A DNA stretch of 43,254 bases from contig JAKSMO010000016.1 of the NCBI GenBank assembly GCA_024400545.1, positions 1-43,254 on the forward strand, given 5' to 3'. Below the pieces are notes generated by a model. That model did no database searches, was not told the origin of the DNA, and worked only from the letters and a program-made list of their open reading frames with translations. The DNA is from Bacteroidales bacterium (GTDB lineage: Bacteria > Bacteroidota > Bacteroidia > Bacteroidales > P3). Positions 24,083 to 33,457 of the stretch are shown here, one piece after another. The translations under genes and the position numbers were made by a program. The first letter of the stretch is position 1. Each line of letters begins with the position of its first letter.

Positions 24083-25573
24083 ATGATCCATTATATCAAT
24101 CCTAACGAACGCCTCACTATTGCCAAAGTGCAGGAAATCGTTGACAATAAAATGACTCTTGCCCTCAGCGACGAAGCTAAGGCTCGCATCCAGAAATGCC
24201 GCGACTACCTCAACAAGAAGATGGAAACCCAGAAAGAGCCCATCTACGGTGTAACCACCGGCTTCGGCTCCCTCTGCAATATCTCTATCTCCAAGGAGCA
24301 GCTCAGCCAGCTCCAGAAAAACCTCGTCATGAGCCACGCCTGCGGTGTTGGCGACGAAGTGCCCCAGGAGGTTGTGCGCCTTATGCTCCTGCTCAAGGCC
24401 CAGAACTTCTGCTTCGGCTACAGCGGCGCTCAGCTCCAGACTGTGCAGCGTCTCATCGACTGCTACAACAACGACGTGCTGCCTATCGTTTATCAGCAGG
24501 GCAGTCTCGGCGCTAGCGGCGACCTCTGCCCCCTGGCCAACCTGATGCTCCCCGCCATCCTTGGCATGGGCGACGTGTATTACAAAGGCCGTCGTTGCGA
24601 TGTGAAGGAAGTTTATGCTGAATTTGGCTGGCAGCCCATCGAGCTCCAGAGCAAGGAAGGTCTCGCCCTCCTCAACGGCACCCAGTTCATGAGCAGCTAC
24701 GCTACCTGGTGCATCATCAAGGCACAGCGTCTCAGCAAGCAGAGCGATATGATCCTGGCCATGAGCCTCGATGCTTTCGACGGCCGTATCGAGCCTTTCT
24801 TCGAGAGCCTCCACATGGTACGTCCTCACAAAGGTCAGCTCGAAACTGCTAAGGCTATCCGCGAATATACCGAAGGCAGCGAGATCATCGCCCGCCACAA
24901 AGAGCACGTTCAGGATCCTTACAGCTTCCGTTGCGCTCCCCAGGTGCACGGTGCTGCTAAAGATACCATCGCTTATGTTGCTTCCGTTATCGAGACCGAG
25001 ATCAACTCCACTACCGACAACCCCATCGTCCTCCCCGACGAGGATATGGTTATCTCCGGCGGTCACTTCCACGGCGAGCCTCTCGCTATGGTTCTCGACT
25101 TCCTGGCTATCGCCGTTGCCGAACTTGGCAGCATCAGCGAGCGCCGCACCTACCAGCTTATCGATGCTAAGCGCGGTCTGCCCAGCTTCCTCGTGGCAAA
25201 GCCTGGCCTCAACAGCGGTTTCATGATTCCCCAGTACGCAGCAGCAGCTATCGCCAGCCAGAGCAAACAGCTCTGCACCCCCTGCAGTGTTGATAGCATC
25301 CCCAGCAGCCAGAACCAGGAAGACCTCGTCAGCATGGGCGGCAACGCTGCCACCAAGTGCTACCGCGTGATGGAGAACACCGAGCGCATCATGGCTATCG
25401 AACTGTTCGACGCAGCCCAGGCCCTCGAGTTCCGTCGTCCTCTGAAGAGCAGCCCCTTCATCGAGAAGATGCTTGCCGACTACCGCAAGGTTGTCAACTT
25501 CGTGGATATCGACCAGATCATGTACAAGCACATCCACGCCAGCGTCAAGTTCCTTCAGGACATGGCAATGTAA
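24083..25573 (+). CDS. hutH: Histidine ammonia-lyase
   Basis: 496 residues. It removes ammonia from L-histidine to give urocanate. The MIO cofactor forms from Ala144-Ser145-Gly146 in GSLGASGDLCPL. Tyr55 in YGVTTGFGSL and Asn198 in LLNGTQ are the usual active-site residues. The selectivity site reads MSHACG, with Ser-His as in histidine lyases rather than the Phe-Leu or His-Leu of phenylalanine/tyrosine lyases. The rest of the hut pathway is not in the window. Strong codon bias. A strong terminator follows at 25601. Confidence 0.93.
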   Translation: MIHYINPNERLTIAKVQEIVDNKMTLALSDEAKARIQKCRDYLNKKMETQKEPIYGVTTGFGSLCNISISKEQLSQLQKNLVMSHACGVGDEVPQEVVRLMLLLKAQNFCFGYSGAQLQTVQRLIDCYNNDVLPIVYQQGSLGASGDLCPLANLMLPAILGMGDVYYKGRRCDVKEVYAEFGWQPIELQSKEGLALLNGTQFMSSYATWCIIKAQRLSKQSDMILAMSLDAFDGRIEPFFESLHMVRPHKGQLETAKAIREYTEGSEIIARHKEHVQDPYSFRCAPQVHGAAKDTIAYVASVIETEINSTTDNPIVLPDEDMVISGGHFHGEPLAMVLDFLAIAVAELGSISERRTYQLIDAKRGLPSFLVAKPGLNSGFMIPQYAAAAIASQSKQLCTPCSVDSIPSSQNQEDLVSMGGNAATKCYRVMENTERIMAIELFDAAQALEFRRPLKSSPFIEKMLADYRKVVNFVDIDQIMYKHIHASVKFLQDMAM

Positions 25574-25600
25574 TTAGGAATTCATAATTCCATCATATTC

Positions 25601-25633
25601 ACAAAGGCTGTTGCAAGATGCAACAGCCTTTGT
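25601..25633 (+). terminator. Rho-independent terminator of hutH
   Basis: A perfect 15-bp stem (ACAAAGGCTGTTGCA with its complement) around AGA, followed by TTTATA, 28 bases past the hutH stop. Confidence 0.92.
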
Positions 25634-25690
25634 TTTATACAGACAATCCGCTAATTATTGACTCGAATACTGGCTAGAAACCATAAAAAA

Positions 25691-25717
25691 AGAAGGGCTG
25701 CCGATGGCAGTCCTTCT
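25691..25717 (-). terminator. Rho-independent terminator of the BspA-like gene
   Basis: AGAAGGGCTGCC pairs with GGCAGTCCTTCT around GAT. On the minus strand it is followed by a run of seven T. It faces the hutH terminator. Confidence 0.9.
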
Positions 25718-25740
25718 CTTGTTCTATTTGCGTAAGAATA

Positions 25741-26520
25741 TTACATTTCCTTAAGCTGGTACTGGCCCCAGATGTAGGAAGATTTGTAGGCATCAAAGGC
25801 CTTACGGGTGACATAAACAGGGATGTCGCGACCAAAGGTCAGTTCGGTGTCGCACACCGGCATAGGAGGTACTGCGCCAAAGAAGGTGACATCTTTCAAT
25901 GCCTTATAACCGCCAAAGGCATAACAACCGATGGTGCTGACACTGGCAGGAATAAGATAGTTGGTCACCGAAGAGCAGTTGAAGAAACAGCCCTCGGGAA
26001 TCTCGGTCAGCGCATGAGAGATCACAAAATGACGCACATTCTTGCAGTTGAGGAAGGCAAAAGCACCCAGCTCCACAACAGAATGCGGCATCACAACATC
26101 AACCAGCGACACACAGTCTTGGAAGGCATACTCGCCAATAGTGGTGAGGGTCTTGGGCATCTCAATGATACGCAAATCGGTACATGAGTCAAAAGCATAG
26201 TCGCCAATAACAAACATGGTGTTGGGCAACTCCACACCTTGAATGCGGATGCAGTTGGCAAAGGCACTGTCGGCAATACTGGTAACCACATAGTTCTGAC
26301 CTTCGTGTTTAACGGTGCGAGGCACTTTGATGAAGCCGCCCAACATCTCAGGATATTGGAAATAAGGGCATACACTGACCTCACCATAATCTACAATTCT
26401 GTAATACAGCACCTGACCCGTAGAACATACCGACGAGAAGTCGGGTTCAATTTGGGGCTGGGCAAAAGCCGAGGCAAGACCCATCAGTGCAAGGGAAAAG
26501 AAGATAAAGATCTTTTTCAT
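25741..26520 (-). CDS. BspA-like leucine-rich repeat surface protein
   Basis: 259 residues. The signal peptide is MKKIFIFFSLALMGLASAFAQ. After a short N-terminal strand region there are about five LRR_5 (Treponema pallidum/BspA type) repeats of ~23 residues: VTSIADSAFANCIRIQGVEL, MFVIGDYAFDSCTDLRIIEM, LTTIGEYAFQDCVSLVDVVM, VVELGAFAFLNCKNVRHFVI, VSTIGCYAFGGYKALKDVTF. The C-terminus (DIPVYVTRKAFDAYKSSYIW) is the typical end-cap. Such proteins are exported and often take part in adhesion; no T9SS or anchor signal is visible here. Monocistronic with its own terminator. Confidence 0.9.
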   Translation of the reverse strand: MKKIFIFFSLALMGLASAFAQPQIEPDFSSVCSTGQVLYYRIVDYGEVSVCPYFQYPEMLGGFIKVPRTVKHEGQNYVVTSIADSAFANCIRIQGVELPNTMFVIGDYAFDSCTDLRIIEMPKTLTTIGEYAFQDCVSLVDVVMPHSVVELGAFAFLNCKNVRHFVISHALTEIPEGCFFNCSSVTNYLIPASVSTIGCYAFGGYKALKDVTFFGAVPPMPVCDTELTFGRDIPVYVTRKAFDAYKSSYIWGQYQLKEM

Positions 26521-26552
26521 TTTTATATTGTTTATTTTTTATTTTTATTCAT

Positions 26553-29207
26553 CTAGTGTGCATCCAACCAGTTATCACCCACATCAATACCTATCTCTAT
26601 GGGGATTGACAGGGGCAGAGCGGTAAGCATGGATTCCTCCACTATGGCCCGCACCTGGCTTTCCTCGTCGCGATGACAGTCTATCACCAATTCGTCGTGC
26701 ACCTGCAAAATCATGCGCGAACGCAATCCTTGGCGCTTAAATTCCTGATAGACTTTTATCATTGCTATCTTGATCATATCGGCCGAGGTGCCTTGTATGG
26801 GCATGTTCACGGCGTTGCGCTCGGCAAAACTACGGGCCGAAGCATTGCGTGAATTGATGTCGGTCAGATACCTGCGGCGTCCCAACAAGGTCTTGGCATA
26901 TCCTGTTTCGTGAGCAAAGGCCACATTGGTATCAATATAGTTCTTGATATCGGGATATTGGGTAAAATATTCTTCAATCAGCTGTTTTGCTTCGGCTCGC
27001 GAAATGCCCAGCTGCTCGCTCAAACCAAAGGCACTGATGCCATATACGATACCAAAATTAACCGACTTGGCATTGCGGCGCAAGTCTTTGCTCACCTCTT
27101 CAATGGGCATCTTGTATATTTTGGCAGCCGTTGCGGCATGAATGTCGTAGTGGTTGGTGAAAGCCTCAATCATGTGACGGTCGTTGGCCAACGATGCGAT
27201 AATGCGCAACTCAATCTGCGAATAGTCGGCAGCCAGCAGCACATAGTCTTCATTGCGGGCCACAAAGGCACGTCTTATCTCGCGTCCACGCTCGGTGCGA
27301 ATGGGTATGTTTTGCAGATTCGGACTGCTGCTCGACAAGCGGCCTGTGGCAGTCACAGCCTGGTTATACACCGTATGCAAACGATTGGTATTGGGATTGA
27401 TTAGCTTGGGAAAACTATCCAGATAGGTGCCTATCAGTTTGTTGATCGACCGATACTCCAATATCATCGGGATAATGGGGTGTTTGTCTTTGAGCTTCAC
27501 CAGCACATCCTCGGCAGTGGAATACTGCTTGGTGGCAGTGCGGGGAGGCTTGTCGGTCACTTTCAGTTTCTCATACAGCACCTCGCCCAGTTGCTTGGGC
27601 GACGAGATGTTGAAACTCCCGCCTGCCAGGTCGCAAATCTGTTTTTCCAATGCGTCGCGCTCAACGGTGAGACGCATGGAGTATTCTTTCAAGGCATCCA
27701 CATCAATCCGCACACCCTCTTCCTCCATGCTGATAAGCACATCCACCAAGGGCAGCTCAACATCGGTATAAAGGTGTGTTAGACCCATGCTCGACAGTTG
27801 GGCGGCCAATTGGGGATAGATTTCCCACATCGAGGCGGCAGCCTCTTCAGCATCGGCCGGTTCTCTTCCCAGCACAGCCATGCTGATACTGTCGAAGGTG
27901 TGGCGAGCCTCGGCATCCACCAAGTAGTGTGCCAGTTGAATATCAAATACCTCGCCGCTAATCTCAATATCCAATTCGCGAAGCATATACTTCAGCGCCT
28001 TGAGGTCATGACACAGTTTCAACCCTTTATTCTCTTGCAGCAAACTGCGCAGTTTGGCAATATCCATGTCGCCCACCAAGGCACTATACACTTCGTCAGC
28101 ATTGAACGACAACACTACCCTCGGTCCCTGAAAATACACGGCCACATCACCGCTTACGGCAAAATCTTCCAGTCGTTTGATCTCCGACGCCCTGGTCTCG
28201 TCCACCACGGGTTGGTCAAAAAGGGTCGGCTGGTCAAACAGCGACGGAGCTTCTTCTTTTGCCACGGCTTTGGCTTTTGCCTGTGGCTTGGCATTGGCAA
28301 AAAGCATTGCCTGTGAAGGGTCGGAAACGGAAAGGTCGGTAAACAGCTTCTTCGACAGGTTTTTGAATTCCAATTCCGAAAACAAAGCCTGCACGGCGGC
28401 ATAGTCGGGTGTTTGCAGCAAAAGTGCCTGCTCGTCCAACTCCACAGGGGCATCCAGCACAATGGTGGCCAATTGTTTGCTAAAGATAGCCTGTTCGCCA
28501 TATTGTTCTACCAGATTGCGAATCTTGTCATTCTTAATCTCGTCGCTGTGCGCCACCATGTTTTCTATGGAGTCAAACTGGTCAATCAGTTTCTTGGCAG
28601 TTTTCTCACCCACTCCGGGAATGCCAGGAATATTGTCGGACGCGTCGCCCCACAAACCCAGCAGGTCTTTCACCTGCTCGCAACGTTTCACATCAAACTT
28701 TTCCTTCACCTCTTCAACACCCATGATCTGGTCGGGCTTGCCCATACGGCCAAAACGATAGATGTGCACATGGTCGGTAACCAGCTGCCCAAAGTCTTTG
28801 TCGGGCGTAACCATCAGCACTTCGTCAAAGCCCTGTTTCTCGGCCCAATACGAGGCGGTGCCTATCACGTCGTCGGCCTCATAGCCCTCACAGGTGAGCA
28901 TCGGTATGTTGAAAGCTGTGATTATTTGTCGGATATAGGGCAGACCCACCTGTATTGCCTCGGGCATTGCCTCACGATTGGCCTTGTATTCGGGAAACAT
29001 TTCGTGACGGAAGGTAGGCTTGGGCAGGTCGAAAGCCACCGCAAAATGGGTAGGTTGCAATTTCTTGATAAGGTCGTACATAGTGGTGGTGAATCCCAAC
29101 ACGGCCGAGGTGTTCATGCCTTTGGAATTCACTCGTCCCGAGCCATTGAGTGCATAATATGCACGATAAACAATGGCCATTCCGTCCAACAATACCAGCT
29201 TCTTCAT
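26553..29207 (-). CDS. polA: DNA polymerase I, proofreading site apparently lost
   Basis: 884 residues. The 5' nuclease (1-290) keeps its acidic residues (LLDGMAIVYRAYYAL, EADDVIGTASYW, TPDKDFGQ, GDASDNIPGIPGVGEKTA). The polymerase has motif A ADYSQIELRIIA, motif B RRNAKSVNFGIVYGISAFG and motif C LQVHDELVID. The middle domain (~340-470) is present, but where DTET of Exo I is expected it reads SGDVAVYFQGPRVVLSF, and no YxxxD of Exo III is seen, so 3'-5' exonuclease activity is probably absent, as in Taq polymerase. Repair and primer removal functions are expected intact. Its ATG overlaps the pdxA stop (TAATG). Confidence 0.96.
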   Translation of the reverse strand: MKKLVLLDGMAIVYRAYYALNGSGRVNSKGMNTSAVLGFTTTMYDLIKKLQPTHFAVAFDLPKPTFRHEMFPEYKANREAMPEAIQVGLPYIRQIITAFNIPMLTCEGYEADDVIGTASYWAEKQGFDEVLMVTPDKDFGQLVTDHVHIYRFGRMGKPDQIMGVEEVKEKFDVKRCEQVKDLLGLWGDASDNIPGIPGVGEKTAKKLIDQFDSIENMVAHSDEIKNDKIRNLVEQYGEQAIFSKQLATIVLDAPVELDEQALLLQTPDYAAVQALFSELEFKNLSKKLFTDLSVSDPSQAMLFANAKPQAKAKAVAKEEAPSLFDQPTLFDQPVVDETRASEIKRLEDFAVSGDVAVYFQGPRVVLSFNADEVYSALVGDMDIAKLRSLLQENKGLKLCHDLKALKYMLRELDIEISGEVFDIQLAHYLVDAEARHTFDSISMAVLGREPADAEEAAASMWEIYPQLAAQLSSMGLTHLYTDVELPLVDVLISMEEEGVRIDVDALKEYSMRLTVERDALEKQICDLAGGSFNISSPKQLGEVLYEKLKVTDKPPRTATKQYSTAEDVLVKLKDKHPIIPMILEYRSINKLIGTYLDSFPKLINPNTNRLHTVYNQAVTATGRLSSSSPNLQNIPIRTERGREIRRAFVARNEDYVLLAADYSQIELRIIASLANDRHMIEAFTNHYDIHAATAAKIYKMPIEEVSKDLRRNAKSVNFGIVYGISAFGLSEQLGISRAEAKQLIEEYFTQYPDIKNYIDTNVAFAHETGYAKTLLGRRRYLTDINSRNASARSFAERNAVNMPIQGTSADMIKIAMIKVYQEFKRQGLRSRMILQVHDELVIDCHRDEESQVRAIVEESMLTALPLSIPIEIGIDVGDNWLDAH

Positions 29208-30250
29208 TATTTCAGCGGATCTGCGATGAGTTCGTCATACTCTTTGCGGTTGCGCAAGATATCGCAAGCCAGATACACGGCACGACGGAACGACTGCTCG
29301 CTGGCTTTGTCTTTACCGGCAATATCAAAAGCGGTGCCATGCGAGGGCGAGGTGCGCACGTAGGGCAGACCGGCAGTGAAGTTCACGCCATCGGTGAACG
29401 ACATCAGTTTGAAGGGGATCAGGCCCTGGTCGTGATACAGTGCCAGCACGCCGTCGAATTTGTTGAACTCGCTGTTGCCAAAGAATCCGTCCGAAGGATA
29501 GGGGCCGTATGCCAACACGCCTTTGCCCTGCACTTCGTCGATAACGGGCTTCACCACAGTCATATCTATATCGCCAATCACGCCATTGTCGCCAGCATGG
29601 GGGTCCAATGCCAGCACGGCAATCTTGGGCATAGGCACACCAAAGTCGCGTTTCAACGATTCGTTCATCAGCATAATTTTGTCGTACAGCAAATTGTGGG
29701 TCAACGCATTGGGCACATCTTTAATGGCCAGGTGGTTGGTCACAATACCAATACGGATGCGGTCGCACACCATAATCATCAAACTGCTGCAGCCAAACTG
29801 GTGTGAGAGATACTCGGTATGTCCGGGAAAATCAAACTCGGGCGACTGGATGTTTTTCTTGCTGATAGGGGCGGTAACCAGCACATCGATAGTGCCTTTC
29901 TTCAGGTCGTCGCAAGCGCGGTTCAGCGACATGCGCGACTGCTCGCCGGCCACTTCGGTCAGCTTGCCCACATCCAGCTTCACCTCGTCGTTGGTCAGGT
30001 TCACCACATTGAACTTGCGATCCTGTGCCTCTTCGGCGTCGTGAATACCATTAAAATTGATGTCCTGGTGCAAAGCCAGCAGTTTTTTATGATAAGAAGC
30101 CACCTTGGTGGATCCATAAAGCACGGGAGTGCAATGGTCGAACATTCGGTTATCGCTGAAGGTTTTCAGTATCACTTCATAACCTACGCCATTGATGTCG
30201 CCCTGGGAGATACCCAGACGTACACGTGTTTCTTTTTTCTTTTCGTCCAT
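29207..30250 (-). CDS. pdxA: 4-hydroxythreonine-4-phosphate dehydrogenase
   Basis: 347 residues. It oxidises 4-phosphohydroxy-L-threonine in the DXP-dependent pyridoxal phosphate pathway. Seen: RVRLGISQGDINGVGYEVILK, VTAPISKKNIQSPEFDFPGHTEYL, the metal-ligand region MVCDRIRIGIVTNHLAIKDV, LALDPHAGDNGVIGDID and ALYHDQGLIPFKLMSF with GVNFTAGLPYVRTSPSHGTAFDIAGK near the end, where His residues bind the metal. Its stop codon overlaps the polA start by one base, so polA is translationally coupled. Confidence 0.96.
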   Translation of the reverse strand: MDEKKKETRVRLGISQGDINGVGYEVILKTFSDNRMFDHCTPVLYGSTKVASYHKKLLALHQDINFNGIHDAEEAQDRKFNVVNLTNDEVKLDVGKLTEVAGEQSRMSLNRACDDLKKGTIDVLVTAPISKKNIQSPEFDFPGHTEYLSHQFGCSSLMIMVCDRIRIGIVTNHLAIKDVPNALTHNLLYDKIMLMNESLKRDFGVPMPKIAVLALDPHAGDNGVIGDIDMTVVKPVIDEVQGKGVLAYGPYPSDGFFGNSEFNKFDGVLALYHDQGLIPFKLMSFTDGVNFTAGLPYVRTSPSHGTAFDIAGKDKASEQSFRRAVYLACDILRNRKEYDELIADPLK

Positions 30251-30296
30251 ATAATAGGATGATTTATATTATTGTATTTTTATTCTTAATTGTCAG

Positions 30297-31748
30297 TTAC
30301 TGGTTATTCTTCACCACCTCATACGTTTGCAGGAAAGCGTAGAGCATTCTGATGCCGTAGCCCGACCCGCCAAAAGCATAGTAGTCCTGCTTTTTCGAGA
30401 AATAGGCCACGCCGGCAATATCCAGATGGATATAGGGGGTCTGCTTGGCAAAATGGGCCATAAACTTGCCTGCGGTAATGGCGCCGGCCTGGGGTATGCC
30501 ACAATTCTTGATGTCGGCAACATCCGACTTAATCAGCTCGTCGTACTCACTCCAGAAGGGCAGTTCGGCTATGCGCTCATACACCTGCGCACCCACTATC
30601 TTCATCAGGTTCAACGGATTTTCTGCATTCTGCTGCATGGCGGCAATGCCGTAGGTGCCAATGGCTCTCACGGCAGCGCCGGTCAGTGTGGCACAATCCA
30701 CCACCAGCTCGGGATCGTAGTTGGCCACGGCATAGGCTATGGCGTCGGCCAATAGCAGACGGCCTTCGGCGTCGGTGTTCACCACTTCCACTGTAGTTCC
30801 GTCATACATGGTCAGCACATCATCGGCAGCAAAGGCATTGAAACCCGGTCTGCTGTCTGTCAGGGGCAGGAAGGCCACCAACGACACAGGCAGACTGTTC
30901 TCGGCAGCGGCAAAGACAACCGAAGCTATCGTGGCAGCGCCGGCCATATCCGACTTCATCTCCTGCATATAGTCTTCGGGCTTGAGGTTCAAACCTCCAG
31001 TGTCATACATCACGCCCTTTCCCACAAGGGCTATTGGCTTAATGTTCACCGCATTGGCAGGCTTGTATTCCAGCACCACAAAACGGGGCTCATCCACACT
31101 GCCTTTGTTCACAGCCAACAGTCCGCCCATGCGCAGGGCTTCTATCTTCTTTTTGTCAAAAACGGTGCATTTCAGTTTCATGTCGGCGGCAATGTCGCTC
31201 AGTTCCGAAGCAAATTCCTCGGCATTGAAATCGGCCACAGGCAGATTCACCCATTCGCGGCACCAATAGATGCGGTTCCACAAACGCACATTGCGGTCCA
31301 ACTCTTCTTCCGACAAAAACGACGACTCCACCACCACTTGTTCCACATGTGCGGGCACCTCTGTCTTGTAGCGGTCAAAACTGTAGTCCGCAAGGTACAT
31401 ACCTTCCACAAAAGCCACCACTTCTTCCGGTATCACACCCTCGCCAATCACGGCCACATGGGTTTCTTTCTCGGCCTTGAGCATGGTCACCACCTTGTCG
31501 GCCAAACGGCGCAGACGCTCCTGGCTCTCGGCGGGAGCCTTCTCACTATCAAAATTCACCACATAGAGATGATAGGGCAAACGGTCAAAGACCACAACAC
31601 TCTCAGCCTTCTCGTCTCGGCGGTTCTTCAAATATTCAATCTCTTTCTTGCTCAGCGGCAACACTCTTTCTGCCACCTCATTGCCATACAGGAATATCAC
31701 ATTGCCATCATATTCCTTGGAGTTTATCTTTTCAAGTGTAATCTGCAT
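30297..31748 (-). CDS. pepA: Leucyl aminopeptidase (M17 family)
   Basis: 483 residues. Cuts amino acids from peptide N-termini in the cytoplasm with two metal ions. The N-terminal domain (~1-155) is M17_N-like. The catalytic domain has VGKGVMYDTGGLNLKPEDYMQEMKSDMAGA (Lys and Asp ligands), the signature NTDAEGRLLLADAI (~323-336), and VVDCATLTGA. C-terminus HLDIAGVAYFSKKQDYYAFGGSGYGIRML. Length is normal. It lies 46 bases upstream of the pdxA start on the same strand. The symbol is by family. Confidence 0.94.
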   Translation of the reverse strand: MQITLEKINSKEYDGNVIFLYGNEVAERVLPLSKKEIEYLKNRRDEKAESVVVFDRLPYHLYVVNFDSEKAPAESQERLRRLADKVVTMLKAEKETHVAVIGEGVIPEEVVAFVEGMYLADYSFDRYKTEVPAHVEQVVVESSFLSEEELDRNVRLWNRIYWCREWVNLPVADFNAEEFASELSDIAADMKLKCTVFDKKKIEALRMGGLLAVNKGSVDEPRFVVLEYKPANAVNIKPIALVGKGVMYDTGGLNLKPEDYMQEMKSDMAGAATIASVVFAAAENSLPVSLVAFLPLTDSRPGFNAFAADDVLTMYDGTTVEVVNTDAEGRLLLADAIAYAVANYDPELVVDCATLTGAAVRAIGTYGIAAMQQNAENPLNLMKIVGAQVYERIAELPFWSEYDELIKSDVADIKNCGIPQAGAITAGKFMAHFAKQTPYIHLDIAGVAYFSKKQDYYAFGGSGYGIRMLYAFLQTYEVVKNNQ

Positions 31749-31822
31749 AACGTTGTATTTTATCGTTTTCTAGTACTTCTTGTCTTACTCGTATTTCTCG
31801 ATTATCAAGTCTTCAATTATCA

Positions 31823-33457
31823 TCAAACATGCTTGATCAATATTATCACCTTCTTCTGGGCCTTCAGCATTTCCAATGTTTCATAAAAGCGTTCGCGCGA
31901 AGGCACATCCATCCAGGCGGTGGGCTCGTCGAATATCAGCACCGGGGCATCGCTATAAAGCTGGCGTGCCAGGGCTATACGCTGCCACTGACCCATGCTC
32001 AGTTCCTCGCCGTCGTCAAACATACGGCCCAGCGGAGTCTGGTAGCCTTTGGGCAGCCGCTCAATGTATTTGTCGGCACCTGCCAGCTTTGCCACATATT
32101 TCACCCGCTCGGCGTCATAATGGTCTATATCGCCAAACGAGATATTCTCTTCGGCCGTGCAGTAAAAACGCACATAGTCCTGAAAGATGGCGCCAATGCC
32201 TCTCCGCAGTTCTTTCACATTATATTCTCTCACATCCACACCGTTCACCAGCACTTGTCCTTCGTTGGTGTCGTACAGGCGCAGCAGCAGTTTCAGCAGC
32301 GTGGTTTTGCCAAATCCGTTCTCACCCTCAATCTGTGTCACCATGCCCGCCTGGGCTTTGAGGTTATAATGGCTCAGCACATCCCGCTCCATCTTGGGAT
32401 AGCGGAAGGTGATGTCGCGAAATTCCACACTCTCCACCACTTTGGGGAACGACAGCGCGTTCTTGGGCGAGGTGATGGTGGGCTCCAGGTCAAGAAATTC
32501 AAACAAGTTGCCCACAAACAGGCGGTTGTCATACAGCCCCGTAATGGCGCTCACCAATCCCGTCATGGCAGTCTGGCCGCGACGGAATGCCTCAAACAGC
32601 ATCACAAAGGCACCCACCGTAATCACGCCGCTGGTGGCACTCTTTATCAGGAAGAGGGTCACAAACAGCAGTGCCGCCGTTTCCACTATAGCGCAGATGG
32701 AATCGTAAAATGCCAAGCGACGCGAAATCTTTATCAGTGTCTTCACCAGGCGCAAACGGATATCCACAAACTTGTCGCGGAAATGTCCGGCCAGCCCAAA
32801 GGTGCGCATCTCTTTGGCAAAATCGCGACCGCCAAGCAGAGCCGTGTAGTAGTTGGTGCGACGATAGTCCTGCGTGGTGTTGCGACGCCAGGCGTATATC
32901 TTTCTCGATTTTATTATTCTCACTATAAAGGAGGGCACCACGGCCAGCACCATCACCACGATAATCCAGCCCGAGGCCGACAGCAGCATCACCATGATAC
33001 CCGATATGGTGATCACGGAGCCCAGCAGATTCATAAAGCCGTTGAGCACCTGCAGCGGACGAAACGACGACTCCTGTTGCGCACGGTGGTAGGTGTCGTG
33101 GTATTCGGGATTGTCAAAATAGCTCATATCCAGGCGGGCCGACTGCTTCTGCATCTTGTCGCTCAGGTAGTCGATCAGGCGTTGCTGCATCACATCGGTG
33201 TTCACCCCGCTCAGCACGCCCACCAGTCTGTTGAGCAAGAAAATCAGGCAGAAAGCGCCCAGGCACCAATACACGCTCATTTCCACCCCCATCACCACCG
33301 GCACCTCGCCTGTAGTCACTCCGTCAACAAGATATTTGAGGATATACAGACTCACCAGCGGCAACACGCTCTGCATCACCACATAGAAAATCCTCAGCCA
33401 GAAACAACGCTTGTCGCACTGGCGTATCATATTGAGGGCTTTGAGTAACTGTTTCAT
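31823..33457 (-). CDS. ABC transporter, fused permease and ATPase, C-terminally short
   Basis: 544 residues. The permease (~20-320) has about six hydrophobic segments (FYVVMQSVLPLVSLYILKYL, YWCLGAFCLIFLLNRLVGVL, SVITISGIMVMLLSASGWIIVV and others). The ATPase has Walker A GENGFGKTTLLKLLL (~378), Q-loop FQDYVRFY, signature LSMGQWQRIALARQ, Walker B PVLIFDEPTAWMD and the H-loop region IILIKHV. The protein stops two residues after that histidine region, where family members usually run ~30-40 more residues, and the switch motif reads IKHV, not ISHR. So the 3' end looks truncated or altered. Its ATG overlaps the DUF721 stop (ATGA). Substrate unknown. Confidence 0.88.
   Translation of the reverse strand: MKQLLKALNMIRQCDKRCFWLRIFYVVMQSVLPLVSLYILKYLVDGVTTGEVPVVMGVEMSVYWCLGAFCLIFLLNRLVGVLSGVNTDVMQQRLIDYLSDKMQKQSARLDMSYFDNPEYHDTYHRAQQESSFRPLQVLNGFMNLLGSVITISGIMVMLLSASGWIIVVMVLAVVPSFIVRIIKSRKIYAWRRNTTQDYRRTNYYTALLGGRDFAKEMRTFGLAGHFRDKFVDIRLRLVKTLIKISRRLAFYDSICAIVETAALLFVTLFLIKSATSGVITVGAFVMLFEAFRRGQTAMTGLVSAITGLYDNRLFVGNLFEFLDLEPTITSPKNALSFPKVVESVEFRDITFRYPKMERDVLSHYNLKAQAGMVTQIEGENGFGKTTLLKLLLRLYDTNEGQVLVNGVDVREYNVKELRRGIGAIFQDYVRFYCTAEENISFGDIDHYDAERVKYVAKLAGADKYIERLPKGYQTPLGRMFDDGEELSMGQWQRIALARQLYSDAPVLIFDEPTAWMDVPSRERFYETLEMLKAQKKVIILIKHV

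Noticed and set aside
24059-25537. 492-codon minus-strand frame opposite hutH
   Set aside because: Shadow of hutH caused by its strong codon bias; no motifs of its own.
31829-33448. Long plus-strand frame opposite the ABC transporter
   Set aside because: It is antisense to a gene with clear motifs and is rich in His and Gln, as expected of a shadow frame.
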